A stretch of DNA of 23,850 nucleotides from an uncultured Pedobacter sp. (GTDB lineage Bacteria; Bacteroidota; Bacteroidia; Sphingobacteriales; Sphingobacteriaceae): positions 1 to 23,850 of the forward strand of contig CALLKE010000047.1 of the NCBI GenBank assembly GCA_938008555.1, in the 5' to 3' direction. The translations under genes and the position numbers were made by a program. Shown in pieces: positions 1-7,860 of the stretch. Under the pieces are notes generated by a model that saw nothing but the letters and a program-made list of their open reading frames with translations, did no database searches and was not told the DNA's origin. The number at the start of each line of letters is the position of its first letter. The first letter of the stretch is position 1.

Positions 1-578
1 ACTTGTCATGCACACCAGGAATTTTAAACTATCATACATTTAAAAACACAACCTAATTCTACTTTTCGTTAGTTAATGGATGAGGTTTGGGATTAGAAGG
101 AGTTGTTAAAGTAACGGACTAGTGCGAATTCTGGGACTTTTGAAAAGGATAATCAAGTGGTTTTAGAGTTTAGCTGAGGTATTATCCAACAATAATTTTA
201 TGGAAGATAATTCAACCATGTTTTCAGCGGAATCGGCGGTTGTTTTATAGATGTGCAGTCCTCTAGGATTATTGAACCAAGTAAAAGCTAGCTCGATAAT
301 CCATTTTTTTAATGTGCTTGAAAATACTGTTATTTTTGTCAAATCGAGCTAGTGTGCATCTTTTTAAAAGTTTAGAATCCCTCTTCAAGGATTAGCTTAA
401 TAGTCAGTCCCCTCTTTATTTACACGGACCCACTTTTAGACAGGTTCTTAAGTTTTTGTCTGATCAGAGCTGATGGCTATTCTGAATTTTATAGAAGGCT
501 ATTATTTATTCAAGGTGTATGGGAGCACAGCCCATGACGATTTTTAACTGAAAAGATTTTAAGCAGTATGTTTGCAGC
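1..578. other. Gene-poor leader region with IS scar
   Basis: No intact reading frame of convincing length is present here. Besides the transposase remnant there is a 10-bp inverted repeat, CTAGCTCGAT at 288-297 and ATCGAGCTAG at 343-352, separated by 45 bases. It lies inside the remnant and may be incidental. The stretch 361-578 directly before the sensor kinase shows no recognisable gene. In related genomes a response regulator gene would be expected at this place, which is family knowledge and not visible here. Confidence 0.5.
163..348 (-). pseudogene. C-terminal remnant of an IS5-type DDE transposase
   Basis: Reading the minus strand, one frame is open from 348 to a TAA at 163-165. Its last 46 codons begin WIIELAFTWFNNPRGL and continue with a SAENMVELSSIKLLL segment. 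This follows the C-terminal pattern of IS5-type (ISL2/IS427-like) transposases, which usually read like RWVVERTFAWLNxxRRLxKDYE followed by a SAExMIxxAxIxLLL helix. The glutamate of this block (codon 292-294) corresponds to the third catalytic acid of the DDE triad, while the usually basic residue after it is Leu. Upstream in the same frame stops appear at 349-351 and shortly beyond, and no start or other DDE block is visible, so the gene is truncated and decayed. No terminal inverted repeats or target duplication could be defined. Family assignment is by motif memory only. Confidence 0.5.
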
Positions 579-1604
579 ATGAAACTTCGTGCGCTCATTT
601 TTGTGAATGCTCTTGCTGTCGCAGTCTCTCTTAGTTGTGCTAATTTCTATTTTCGACACAATTGGCATGATTTGTTAATTACGTTTTTGATAGCACTGTG
701 CGTAAGTTTCTTGATCTTTTATTACCTCGTCGAACGATATGTGTATGGGAAAATCAAGTTGATTTATAAACTGATTCATAGCTTAAAGCTAGGCAAGGAT
801 TTGAAAAATGCCTTGGGAGAATACATGAGTTCAGATCCAATCAATGATGTCGAAAATGAGGTGAAAACGTGGGCGCGAGACAAAAAAATAGAGATTGATG
901 GTTTAAAAGAACAGGAACAATTTCGAAGAGAGTTTCTCTCCAATCTTTCACATGAGTTTAAAACCCCTCTTTTTGCTTTGCAAGGATATATTGAAGCTTT
1001 AAAAGAGGATCAAATCAACGATCCTAAAATGACTCATCGATTTTTAGACAAGGCATCTAAGAATGTGAACCGATTAAGCCTTCTGATCAAAGATCTTGAT
1101 GAAATATCAAAATTAGAAAGTGGCGAAATTCCCATCAATTACGAAAAATTTGATATTTCATCCCTCATTGTTGAAGTGTTTGATTCACTCGAAATAAAAG
1201 CAAAGAAGTATAAAATTAATCTAGTTTTTAAGGAAAAGTACAATCATCCTGTGTGGGTTCTGGCTGATCGGGAAAAAATTCGACAGGTTTTGGTTAATCT
1301 AATCGATAACTCTTTTAAATATGGTAGAGAAAATGGAACCACAGCTTTGAAGTTATTTGAATTACATGACCAAATATTACTGGAGATTACAGATGATGGC
1401 TATGGTATTGAGGAAAAATATCATGCTCGTGTATTCGAACGTTTTTACCGCGTAGACAAAAGCAGATCTAGGGAAGTTGCGGGTTCTGGATTAGGTTTGG
1501 CAATTGTAAAACATATTATGGAGGCACATCAGCAAACAATTACTGTGAGAAGTACGGAAGGAATAGGGGCTACTTTTGCTATCACTTTGCAAAAAGCAAG
1601 CTAG
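579..1604 (+). CDS. PhoR-like membrane sensor histidine kinase
   Basis: A 341-residue sensor kinase that should autophosphorylate on His and pass the phosphate to a response regulator. Two membrane segments (about residues 4-22 and 31-50) enclose only a very short external loop, so there is no large periplasmic sensor. A cytoplasmic linker leads to a HisKA domain with H-box FLSNLSHEFKTPL (His125), then a HATPase domain with the N-box around Asn240/Asn244, G1 motif DDGYG (272-276), F-box VFERFYR (285-291) and G2 motif GSGLGL (302-307). The domain set and small sensor are typical of PhoR-type kinases, and the following DUF47 and PiT genes support a phosphate role. That role is inferred. The cognate response regulator, normally just upstream, is absent; the upstream region carries an IS remnant instead. 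The first ATG at 579 gives a proper membrane-anchor start. Confidence 0.88.
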   Translation: MKLRALIFVNALAVAVSLSCANFYFRHNWHDLLITFLIALCVSFLIFYYLVERYVYGKIKLIYKLIHSLKLGKDLKNALGEYMSSDPINDVENEVKTWARDKKIEIDGLKEQEQFRREFLSNLSHEFKTPLFALQGYIEALKEDQINDPKMTHRFLDKASKNVNRLSLLIKDLDEISKLESGEIPINYEKFDISSLIVEVFDSLEIKAKKYKINLVFKEKYNHPVWVLADREKIRQVLVNLIDNSFKYGRENGTTALKLFELHDQILLEITDDGYGIEEKYHARVFERFYRVDKSRSREVAGSGLGLAIVKHIMEAHQQTITVRSTEGIGATFAITLQKAS

Positions 1605-1608
1605 TTAC

Positions 1609-1641
1609 TTAGTGAAAGCTTAACATTAAATTAATATTGAA
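1609..1641 (+). promoter_or_regulatory. Candidate Pho-box-like tandem repeat
   Basis: Three consecutive 11-base units, TTAGTGAAAGC, TTAACATTAAA and TTAATATTGAA, precede the DUF47 gene. The last two agree in 9 of 11 positions. Direct repeats with an 11-bp period are the known signature of PhoB/PhoP-family binding sites, and TTAACA-like hexamers are the Bacillus PhoP unit. The block ends six bases before a -7-like element, the position expected for an activator replacing a weak -33 box. The region is AT-rich, so chance is a real alternative. Confidence 0.3.
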
Positions 1642-1646
1642 GCGCT

Positions 1647-1654
1647 TAACTTCG
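1647..1654 (+). promoter_or_regulatory. Candidate -7 element for the DUF47-PiT genes
   Basis: TAACTTCG fits the Bacteroidota -7 pattern TAnnTTTG with C for the third T, a variant repeated at several other genes in this window. It lies 15 bases before the DUF47 start codon, and no TTG is seen at the usual -33 distance. Confidence 0.33.
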
Positions 1655-1669
1655 TAAAAAAATATTAAA

Positions 1670-2317
1670 ATGTCATTAAATAGTATATTCCAGTATTTTG
1701 TGCCGAAGGACAAAAAATTTTTTCCTCTTTTTGAACAAGCAAGCTCTAATCTGATTAAACTCGGAGAATGCTTAGTTGAAGCAGTCAATACAAACGATGT
1801 TAGTAAACGCTCAGAGCTGTTTAAACAAATTGAAAAACTGGAGCATGTAGGAGATGGAATCACACACCAGATTTATCTGGAGTTGAGTAAAAACTTTATT
1901 ACACCTTTTGATCGTGAAGATATTCATCATTTAGCTGGAGCACTCGATGATATTGCAGATTACATACATGGCTCTGCTAATCGTATGGATTTGTATAAAA
2001 TAACAACAATTACAGACCCCATAAAAAAACTGTCAGAGCTTGTGCTACAGGCTTGCCAGGATTTAGATAAAGCCATATGTGAATTACGTAATCTTAAAAA
2101 TATCCGAAATATTGCCGATTCATTAATTCGAATTAATAGCGTCGAAAACCAAGCAGATTATGTCTTTAATAGTGCTGTGGCAGATTTATTTGAGTATGAA
2201 AAAGATGCCATCAACCTAATAAAATATAAAGAAGTACTTTCTGGTCTAGAAACAGCGACCGATATGTGTGAAGATGCTGCGAATGTGCTGGAAAATATTT
2301 TGGTAAAAAATGCTTAA
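1670..2317 (+). CDS. DUF47 (PhoU-like) phosphate transport accessory protein
   Basis: A 215-residue soluble, largely helical protein of the DUF47/Pit-accessory (YkaA) family. It is distantly related to PhoU and forms two three-helix bundles carrying acidic, metal-binding faces. Family hallmarks visible are the LEHVGDGITHQIYLEL segment, the ITPFDREDIHHLAGALDDIADYIHG block (a run of acidic and His residues), and the second-half repeat around NQADYVFNSAVADLFEYEKD. The length matches the usual 205-220 residues. Members are encoded next to PiT transporters and are thought to modulate them or sense metal-phosphate. Here the gene sits between a PhoR-like kinase (65-bp gap) and PiT (95-bp gap), all on one strand. 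The start at 1670 agrees with the family N-terminus. No Shine-Dalgarno sequence is seen, as usual for this phylum. Confidence 0.9.
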   Translation: MSLNSIFQYFVPKDKKFFPLFEQASSNLIKLGECLVEAVNTNDVSKRSELFKQIEKLEHVGDGITHQIYLELSKNFITPFDREDIHHLAGALDDIADYIHGSANRMDLYKITTITDPIKKLSELVLQACQDLDKAICELRNLKNIRNIADSLIRINSVENQADYVFNSAVADLFEYEKDAINLIKYKEVLSGLETATDMCEDAANVLENILVKNA

Positions 2318-2364
2318 AAAATAGTGTTGCGTATTGATACATTATTGAAATGACTCGGTATAAA

Positions 2365-2377
2365 TGCATCCGATGCA
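2365..2377. repeat. 13-bp palindrome upstream of the PiT gene
   Basis: TGCATC-c-GATGCA is a perfect six-base dyad around one central base, in the 95-bp gap between the DUF47 gene and PiT. It could be a small operator or simply chance; nothing else supports it. Confidence 0.25.
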
Positions 2378-2412
2378 CATATCGCATACACACTACTCAA
2401 TAGTAAAAAAGA

Positions 2413-3462
2413 ATGACCTTATTAATTATAATCATCGTTTTAGCCTTAGTTTTCGATTATATCAATGGTTTTCACGATGCAGCAAATTCAATAGCAACTG
2501 TCGTTTCGACGAAAGTGCTTAGTCCTTTTCAAGCAGTTATTTGGGCTGCTTTTTTTAATTCCCTAGCCTATTGGATATTTGATTTGAATATTGCAGACAC
2601 GGTTGCCAAAACAGTCAATACACTCCGAATAGACTTATATGTAATACTAGCGGGAATTATTGCGGCTATCTGCTGGAATTTATTGACTTGGTGGTTTGGT
2701 ATTCCTTCCAGCTCCTCACATACGCTGATTGGCGGATTAACAGGTGCAGCCATTGCTCATGGCGGACTAACGGTGGTTAATTTAGCTGTAGTCGGTAAAA
2801 TTGTTGCCTTTATTATCCTTGCACCCATTATTGGGATGGTGATAGCTTACGCTATCACAGTCCTCATTATCAATATATGTCAGCGAGCTAATCCCAGCAG
2901 AGCAGAGTGGTGGTTTAGAAAACTTCAACTAGTGTCTTCAGCACTTTTTAGTTTAGGCCATGGTGGGAATGACGCTCAAAAAGTGATGGGATTGATTGCC
3001 GCAGCGGTAATTGTATACTTAAATAGTGCACATCAAACAATGACTGGTGTTCCTGAATGGTTACACATTGGCTATGAAGTAGTGAATGGTAAAGTGAGTA
3101 TTAAACATATTCCAGAATGGATCCCTTTGGCTTGTTATAGTGCCATTGCACTCGGAACGATGAGTGGCGGCTGGAAAATTGTGAAAACAATGGGATCAAA
3201 AATCACAAAAGTAACTCCATTGGAAGGGGTAGCTGCTGAAACAGCCGGTGCAATTACCTTATTTTTTACGGATCATTTTAAAATTCCGGTTTCTACTACG
3301 CATACCATCACTGGGTCAATTATTGGTGTTGGATTGAGCAAGCGTGTGTCCGCTGTTCGTTGGGGAGTGACGATCAATCTGCTTTGGGCTTGGATATTAA
3401 CCATTCCTGTTTCTGCAGGTATTGCAGCACTTATTTATGCTTTACTGCATCTTTTTTTGTAG
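2413..3462 (+). CDS. pit: PiT-family inorganic phosphate transporter
   Basis: A 349-residue polytopic inner-membrane protein that imports inorganic phosphate, probably as a metal-phosphate complex, driven by a proton or sodium gradient. It shows the inverted-repeat signature of the family: NGFHDAANSIATVVSTKVL near residues 18-36 and the second copy LGHGGNDAQKVMGL at about 181-193, each with the conserved Asp/Asn pair (D22/N25 and N186/D187). A further PVSTTHTITGSIIGVGLSKR-like block lies near the C-terminus. About ten hydrophobic segments are visible, and the length is that of the short bacterial PiT type. It follows the DUF47 gene, its usual partner. A long hairpin begins 13 bases after the stop. 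Assignment to the family is secure; the exact ion coupling cannot be told. Confidence 0.94.
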   Translation: MTLLIIIIVLALVFDYINGFHDAANSIATVVSTKVLSPFQAVIWAAFFNSLAYWIFDLNIADTVAKTVNTLRIDLYVILAGIIAAICWNLLTWWFGIPSSSSHTLIGGLTGAAIAHGGLTVVNLAVVGKIVAFIILAPIIGMVIAYAITVLIINICQRANPSRAEWWFRKLQLVSSALFSLGHGGNDAQKVMGLIAAAVIVYLNSAHQTMTGVPEWLHIGYEVVNGKVSIKHIPEWIPLACYSAIALGTMSGGWKIVKTMGSKITKVTPLEGVAAETAGAITLFFTDHFKIPVSTTHTITGSIIGVGLSKRVSAVRWGVTINLLWAWILTIPVSAGIAALIYALLHLFL

Positions 3463-3475
3463 GAAATGTATTTTA

Positions 3476-3522
3476 AAAAAGAGGGTCCATGAAAATTGTC
3501 AATTTTCATGGACCCTCTTTTT
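3476..3522. terminator. Long bidirectional hairpin terminator
   Basis: Bases 3476-3497 and 3501-3522 form a perfect 22-bp stem with a three-base loop (GTC). The stem opens with five A and closes with five T, so it can act as an intrinsic terminator on both strands. It lies between the converging PiT gene (+) and the cyclodeaminase-like gene (-). Confidence 0.85.
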
Positions 3523-3556
3523 AATCATTTTCTTCTGCGAAAGAGAGGTTATTATC

Positions 3557-4528
3557 TTAATCTTTTTTGGTTGATTGACAAAAGTAGTTATTCATCACCA
3601 GGGTAGCTGTTGCCAGGTCCTGCACACCCAGTCCCACCAATTTTGCAATGGTTATTCCACTTTTGGGGAATACTTGAACTGTATCTAAATCTGAAAATAA
3701 TTGACCGAACTCACATGTCTTACCAATAAGTGACGGATCGTGATCGAATGCTTCACTAAACTCACCATACTGCTTATTCAACGAAATGCTATCGAGATAA
3801 ATGGCATTGGCCTTTTCAAAACATATAACATCTAATTCTTTCTTATATGCATCATCCGCCCCCAAAGCGGTCATGTGTTGCCCATCTACTAACCAGTCAC
3901 CTTTAATTAATGGTAAGGTACTCGAAGTAGTCGTAATAATGATCTGAGAACTTTTAACAGCTTCTTCTATTGATTTTGCAATTTGGATGGTAATGTCAGG
4001 CAGATTATTTTTCAACTGAGCTCTTAATGCATCTGCTTTAGCGGTGTTTCGCCCATAAATAAAAAGCTGATCAAAATTCCTCAATCTTTTTAGAGCCTGT
4101 ATCTGATACAATGCTTGCATCCCAGTTCCAATGATTGCGACTGTCTTAGCGGTTTTAGATGCCAGTGAATTCGTTATAATAGCACCGGCTGCTGCTGTAC
4201 GCATATCTGTCAGGTATCCTTTATCATGCAATATTGCAGAGAACTCACCCGTTTTAGCATTAAATAAAAAAATAGCACCATTATTCATGGGCAAATCATG
4301 AAGTACATTTTTGGGATACATGGTCGCCACTTTAATCGAGAAATAAGGACAATCCTCCACTGCAGCTATTTTTATGTGTGCATCCGAATCATCTTTGAAG
4401 TGCAATAGATTGATAGGTGCAGCAATTAGCTTCCCCGACGAATAATCAATAAAAGATTGTCGAATAGGTTCAAATAAATCATCCAGTTGAACCAACTTCT
4501 TTATTTCTTCAAAACCAATGACAATCAT
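3557..4528 (-). CDS. Ornithine cyclodeaminase/mu-crystallin family enzyme
   Basis: A 323-residue NAD(P)-dependent enzyme of the OCD/mu-crystallin family. Family members deaminate or reductively couple amino acids: ornithine cyclodeaminase, alanine dehydrogenase, ketimine reductase and SbnB-type opine formation. Visible are the substrate-side Lys in SIKVATMYP (Lys66), the RTAAAGAIITN motif (Arg110), the Rossmann nucleotide loop VAIIGTGMQA (134-138) and the downstream GADDAYKKELD block that follows the dinucleotide domain. The length fits the family. Its start overlaps the stop of the upstream aminotransferase gene by four bases (ATGA), so the two are translationally coupled and probably act on one substrate. 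The true substrate cannot be read from sequence; proline formation from ornithine is only one option. Confidence 0.85.
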   Translation of the reverse strand: MIVIGFEEIKKLVQLDDLFEPIRQSFIDYSSGKLIAAPINLLHFKDDSDAHIKIAAVEDCPYFSIKVATMYPKNVLHDLPMNNGAIFLFNAKTGEFSAILHDKGYLTDMRTAAAGAIITNSLASKTAKTVAIIGTGMQALYQIQALKRLRNFDQLFIYGRNTAKADALRAQLKNNLPDITIQIAKSIEEAVKSSQIIITTTSSTLPLIKGDWLVDGQHMTALGADDAYKKELDVICFEKANAIYLDSISLNKQYGEFSEAFDHDPSLIGKTCEFGQLFSDLDTVQVFPKSGITIAKLVGLGVQDLATATLVMNNYFCQSTKKD

Positions 4529-5646
4529 TTTGCCAAATTTTCTGTCACAAATTTTTCAAAATGGGCTAAAGCTTCTGGCATATTTTTTCTTCCAAAACCT
4601 ATTCTGAAATACCCCCGATAGTCAAATATGTCGCCTGGTAACAGAAGTACATTTTTTTCGTGAACGACCTTTTCGGCAAACTGTAAATCATCATATTCAA
4701 AATTCATTTTTACAAAACCAACTGGGCCTGCAATGGGTCGATACCAAGAAAATAGATGTGAATACTTCGCAAAAAATGGTTCTAATAATGCTAGATTTTT
4801 TTGCACAATATCCAGATTGCGTCCTAGGATTTGTTTTCTATTTCGAAGTGCAACGCCTGCTAAAAATTCACTTGGTGCCGAGCTGCAGATGGAGGTATAC
4901 TCCTTCAATATGGACACTTTTTCTAAAATACTAGCTTGCTTTGTGGCTAACCATCCAATTCTAAGCCCAGCTAAACCATAGGCTTTCGACATCACATTCA
5001 ATGAAACGCCATATTCATAGATATCTGCAAAAGCAGGTATGACAGATTCAGGCCTTTGCTCTAGCCCTACATACACCTCATCTGAGAAAATAATACAATT
5101 GTACTTTCTGGCTAATTCCACAATAGCGAATTGCTCCTCTTTTGAAAAATGATAACCCGTCGGATTATGAGGGCTGTTAAGATAGATTACTTTTGTTCGA
5201 GCACTTATCAGTTTAGCCAACTCCTCCAAATCGAAAACAAATTTATTGTCTTTGTATTGAGCTGTCCATTTTAACACCTTACATCCCATACTTTCAGGCA
5301 CTGACTCTACCGATTGGTAGCACGGAAACTGAACAATAACTTCATCGCCAGCCTCTAGTATGGCTTGGGAGAACAAAAAAATAGGCTCTTGAGCACCTGC
5401 ACAAACAAGTATTTCTGTTGGTGACAAGGATGTATAGGTGGTTGCAATATCTTCCCTGAGCAAAGGACTGCCTTTAGACTCCGTATAGCCCAGCCAGTGA
5501 TTGTTGAAACGATCAGCAGCTCCTTCTTCCAAGGTTAATAAATCTCCAATTGTCATTGCTTCACAATCAGAGCTACACAGTAGGTATTTGGCTGTAAACT
5601 CATGGATAGTATAATATCTTTCGAGCTTGAATGGCTTAATAAGCAT
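4525..5646 (-). CDS. Class I/II PLP-dependent aminotransferase
   Basis: A 373-residue fold-type I aminotransferase. The PLP Schiff-base Lys is Lys221 in NVMSKAYGLAGLRIGW. Other family residues are NSPHNPTG (Asn161), SDEVYVG (Asp189, Tyr192) and the carboxylate-binding Arg348 in YFRIGFGR. There is no N-terminal DNA-binding domain, so it is not a MocR regulator. The N-terminal pattern, with TESKGSPLLREDIA and GAQEPIFLFSQAIL, resembles the small-aminotransferase group that includes capreomycidine-synthase-like enzymes; that likeness is a weak impression. It is first in a two-gene operon with the cyclodeaminase-family gene (4-bp overlap), suggesting a joint conversion of an amino acid through its keto acid or imine. 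A good promoter lies about 50 bases upstream. Confidence 0.87.
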   Translation of the reverse strand: MLIKPFKLERYYTIHEFTAKYLLCSSDCEAMTIGDLLTLEEGAADRFNNHWLGYTESKGSPLLREDIATTYTSLSPTEILVCAGAQEPIFLFSQAILEAGDEVIVQFPCYQSVESVPESMGCKVLKWTAQYKDNKFVFDLEELAKLISARTKVIYLNSPHNPTGYHFSKEEQFAIVELARKYNCIIFSDEVYVGLEQRPESVIPAFADIYEYGVSLNVMSKAYGLAGLRIGWLATKQASILEKVSILKEYTSICSSAPSEFLAGVALRNRKQILGRNLDIVQKNLALLEPFFAKYSHLFSWYRPIAGPVGFVKMNFEYDDLQFAEKVVHEKNVLLLPGDIFDYRGYFRIGFGRKNMPEALAHFEKFVTENLAK

Positions 5647-5692
5647 TTTTAAAATAGAAATTAGTATTGTGTGAGAATGTGAAATTGGTGAA

Positions 5693-5722
5693 CAAATTTA
5701 CAATTTAGGATTGCACCAACAA
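5693..5722 (-). promoter_or_regulatory. Promoter of the aminotransferase-cyclodeaminase operon
   Basis: On the minus strand TTG (5722-5720) is followed after exactly 19 bases by TAAATTTG (5700-5693). This is the Bacteroidota housekeeping promoter pattern TTG-N19-TAnnTTTG without mismatch in its fixed positions. The start codon at 5646 leaves a leader of about 40 bases. It is the strongest promoter match in the window. Confidence 0.55.
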
Positions 5723-5932
5723 GTAAGGGATGCAGGAGGTTATCCTGTAAAAATTTGAGGATTCTAAAGGTGAAGTTTACGAGTTCTGAAAACAATTTGT
5801 AAGCTTTTTACTTGTGCCATCTAGTGTCATCGCATCTGGAATGTTGGGCTCTTATACTCTTCATTTCAGATTGCTGAGAAGAATAAAGAGAGCATGAGGA
5901 TGCTGTTCTTATTGTTGAGTGAGTTGCATCAT

Positions 5933-5963
5933 CGATGTCCGTAGAGCTTCTCCACGGACATCG
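5933..5963. terminator. Hairpin downstream of the DUF885 gene
   Basis: CGATGTCCGT (5933-5942) pairs with ACGGACATCG (5954-5963) as a 10-bp perfect stem. A further GAG/CTC pairing above one mismatch leaves a CTT loop. It sits 66 bases beyond the DUF885 stop. No T-run follows on either strand, so termination is only a guess; an mRNA end-stabilising structure is equally possible. Confidence 0.4.
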
Positions 5964-6029
5964 TGATTGTTATTAACGTGTGGATGTTTTTATTTGAGGT
6001 CAACAGCTCATTTTTTCAAGTCATACATG

Positions 6030-7805
6030 TCAATACGAAGCTGCCCACGCATCCATTTTTTTTTCTAGAATGTTTAAGGGCATTGGGCCGTCATTCAGTA
6101 ACTGATCGTGGAAATCGGCGAGATTAAATTTGCCCCTCATATTTTTCTGATACCTTTTACGTAATTCTTGAATTTTCATGGCTCCGACTTTATATCCTAA
6201 TGCCTGTGCTGGCATGGCCATATAACGTTCAATTTCAGCGATTGCTCCCTGCTCGCTGATTGCCTCATGATCCATCATATATTTAATGGCTTGTTCGCGT
6301 GTCATACCCTTGGTATGAATGGCTACATCAACTACTAAGCGAACAGCTCGGTGCATTTCGTCGCCCAAAGCACCCATATATTGGTATGGATCTGTGTACA
6401 AACCCAGTTCTTTTCCTAGTGACTCGCAATACAAGGCCCATCCCTCCACATACGCATTGTAGAAACTACCAAAGCGACGGAATTTGGGTAATGAAGTGTT
6501 CTCTTGCTGTAGTGATATTTGATAATGATGGCCTGGAATTGCTTCATGTAGAAAGAGGGATTCCATTCCGGATGTGATATTGAATTTTTTTGCGTCCAAA
6601 ATAGGGACATAAAAAATACCAGGTCGCTTGCCGTCAGCTGATCCTTGGTTATACTCGGCACTTGCTGTAGCTGCTCTGAAGTCTTCTGTTTGACGAATTT
6701 CAAAAGGTGTTTTGGGTGTGTTTTTAAACATTTTTTTGAGATTGGGCTCCATCGTTTTATGGATGTTCTCAAAAGCATCTAATACATCTTTCGGTGTTTT
6801 GTAGGGCATGAATTTGGGATCATCTTTCATATAATTGAAAAATGCTTTTAAACTACCTTTAAACCCAACTTGAGTTTTTACTGAATCCATCTTTGCACTA
6901 ATACGAGCGACTTCCTGCAGTCCAGTTTGATAAATTTCTTCAGGACTTTTGGGTGTGGTTGTTTGCTGTTTTACAAGAAAAATATACATGTCTTTGCCTC
7001 CTGGTAGTGCTGATAGTCCAGACGTATTTCTGGATTTTGGCAGGTATTCATTTTGTAGATAATCACCCAATTTTTTATAGGTGGGGACAACTTCTGTAAG
7101 AATAACTTTACTGTAAGCCTCTGTCAACCACTTCTTCGTGGCTTCAGGAAAAGTTTTTGGCATTTTCTTGATGGGGCCATAAAATAAACTTTTAGTAGGA
7201 TCCTTGACAATCATGCTTTGCATTTGTATAATCATTTTTACAACGAGTGGCCTAGGAAGTACAATGCCTTTTTGAGTACCCTTTTGAAAATTGGTAATCG
7301 CAGTGTCTGCCCAAATAGAAAATGCAGAGATTCGTTTGAGCCAATGATTATAATCTTTTACCGTCTTAAATGGCTGCATGCCTTCTCCAGACCCCAATTG
7401 TCCCATCACTAATGGTAATGAGTTAAATTGATCAAAAGGCATGTATTCGAAATGATACTTTTTGGCTTCCAAACCCATCGTTAGCTCATCTTCTAAAATA
7501 TCATAGGAGAGCTTGTCGTTCTCGTCCAGAATATCACGTTCATACGTTTTGAGCTGATTTAAATATTTTTGATAAAAGGTATACTCTTGTTGGATGAATT
7601 TGGCAGAACCATTATTGGGTAAGAGGTCATTATAGCGATCATCTCCCACCGAAGTGGCTTCGAGTGGATATAATTTTAATCGGTCCTCGTAATATTGATC
7701 TGTCAATACAGATAGATCTTTGATATCCTTCGCTTCTTTTTCTTGAGGCTGACGACAGCCTATAAGGCTAAAAATAGAGAGGGTAAGAAGGGCTATTCTA
7801 TTCAT
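6030..7805 (-). CDS. DUF885 family lipoprotein, putative metallohydrolase
   Basis: A 591-residue exported lipoprotein. The signal peptide MNRIALLTLSIFSLIGC ends in a lipobox (LIGC) with Cys17 as the lipidated residue. The rest is one DUF885 domain, a mostly helical family with a gluzincin-like metal site. The hallmark LFLHEAIPGHHYQ is present (His420, Glu421, His426/427), and AYVEGWALYCE (Glu454) would supply the third ligand. Length is usual for the family (550-610). Members are presumed peptidases, but substrates are generally unknown, and I infer only envelope localisation and hydrolase-type chemistry. It stands alone on the minus strand. A TATACTTG element at 7839-7832 may be the -7 box. 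The start at 7805 is fixed by the signal peptide. Confidence 0.88.
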   Translation of the reverse strand: MNRIALLTLSIFSLIGCRQPQEKEAKDIKDLSVLTDQYYEDRLKLYPLEATSVGDDRYNDLLPNNGSAKFIQQEYTFYQKYLNQLKTYERDILDENDKLSYDILEDELTMGLEAKKYHFEYMPFDQFNSLPLVMGQLGSGEGMQPFKTVKDYNHWLKRISAFSIWADTAITNFQKGTQKGIVLPRPLVVKMIIQMQSMIVKDPTKSLFYGPIKKMPKTFPEATKKWLTEAYSKVILTEVVPTYKKLGDYLQNEYLPKSRNTSGLSALPGGKDMYIFLVKQQTTTPKSPEEIYQTGLQEVARISAKMDSVKTQVGFKGSLKAFFNYMKDDPKFMPYKTPKDVLDAFENIHKTMEPNLKKMFKNTPKTPFEIRQTEDFRAATASAEYNQGSADGKRPGIFYVPILDAKKFNITSGMESLFLHEAIPGHHYQISLQQENTSLPKFRRFGSFYNAYVEGWALYCESLGKELGLYTDPYQYMGALGDEMHRAVRLVVDVAIHTKGMTREQAIKYMMDHEAISEQGAIAEIERYMAMPAQALGYKVGAMKIQELRKRYQKNMRGKFNLADFHDQLLNDGPMPLNILEKKMDAWAASY

Positions 7806-7831
7806 TGCATCCGGAATTAGGTGATTGAATG

Positions 7832-7839
7832 CAAGTATA
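7832..7839 (-). promoter_or_regulatory. Weak -7 element of the DUF885 gene
   Basis: TATACTTG on the minus strand differs from TAnnTTTG at one fixed position and lies 26 bases before the start codon. No -33 match is evident. Confidence 0.25.
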
Positions 7840-7860
7840 AATAAAGAGTCGGTCTAAAGC

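Larger units (their letters stand above)
5647..6029. other. Intergenic gap between two minus-strand genes
   Basis: The gap holds the promoter of the aminotransferase operon on its left side and a hairpin at 5933-5963 on its right. Short open stretches on both strands (under 30 codons) have no start-promoter context or recognisable motif. I see no gene here. Confidence 0.5.

Noticed and set aside
288..352. 10-bp inverted repeat as the ends of a small mobile element
   Set aside because: Both arms fall within the transposase remnant or at its break, only 45 bases apart, with no target duplication.
568..582. Five-codon mini-ORF (MFAA stop) overlapping the sensor kinase start as ATGA
   Set aside because: It would mimic coupling to an upstream gene, but the frame is closed a short way upstream and no response regulator sequence can be read into it.
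1609..1863. 84-codon minus-strand frame over the start of the DUF47 gene
   Set aside because: It is antisense to conserved DUF47 coding sequence and has no support of its own.
3557..5646. Siderophore (SbnA/SbnB-like) biosynthesis
   Set aside because: Only the SbnB-like family is present; the partner is an aminotransferase, not a cysteine-synthase-fold enzyme, and no NIS synthetase or transporter is nearby.
5680..5755. Open stretch of about 25 codons reading GEQIYNLGLHQQVRDAGG
   Set aside because: No start codon in context and stops on both sides; it overlaps the promoter of the oppositely directed operon.
6416..6778. 120-codon minus-strand frame inside the DUF885 gene
   Set aside because: It is an alternative frame of a gene with clear catalytic motifs; the translation shows no domain.
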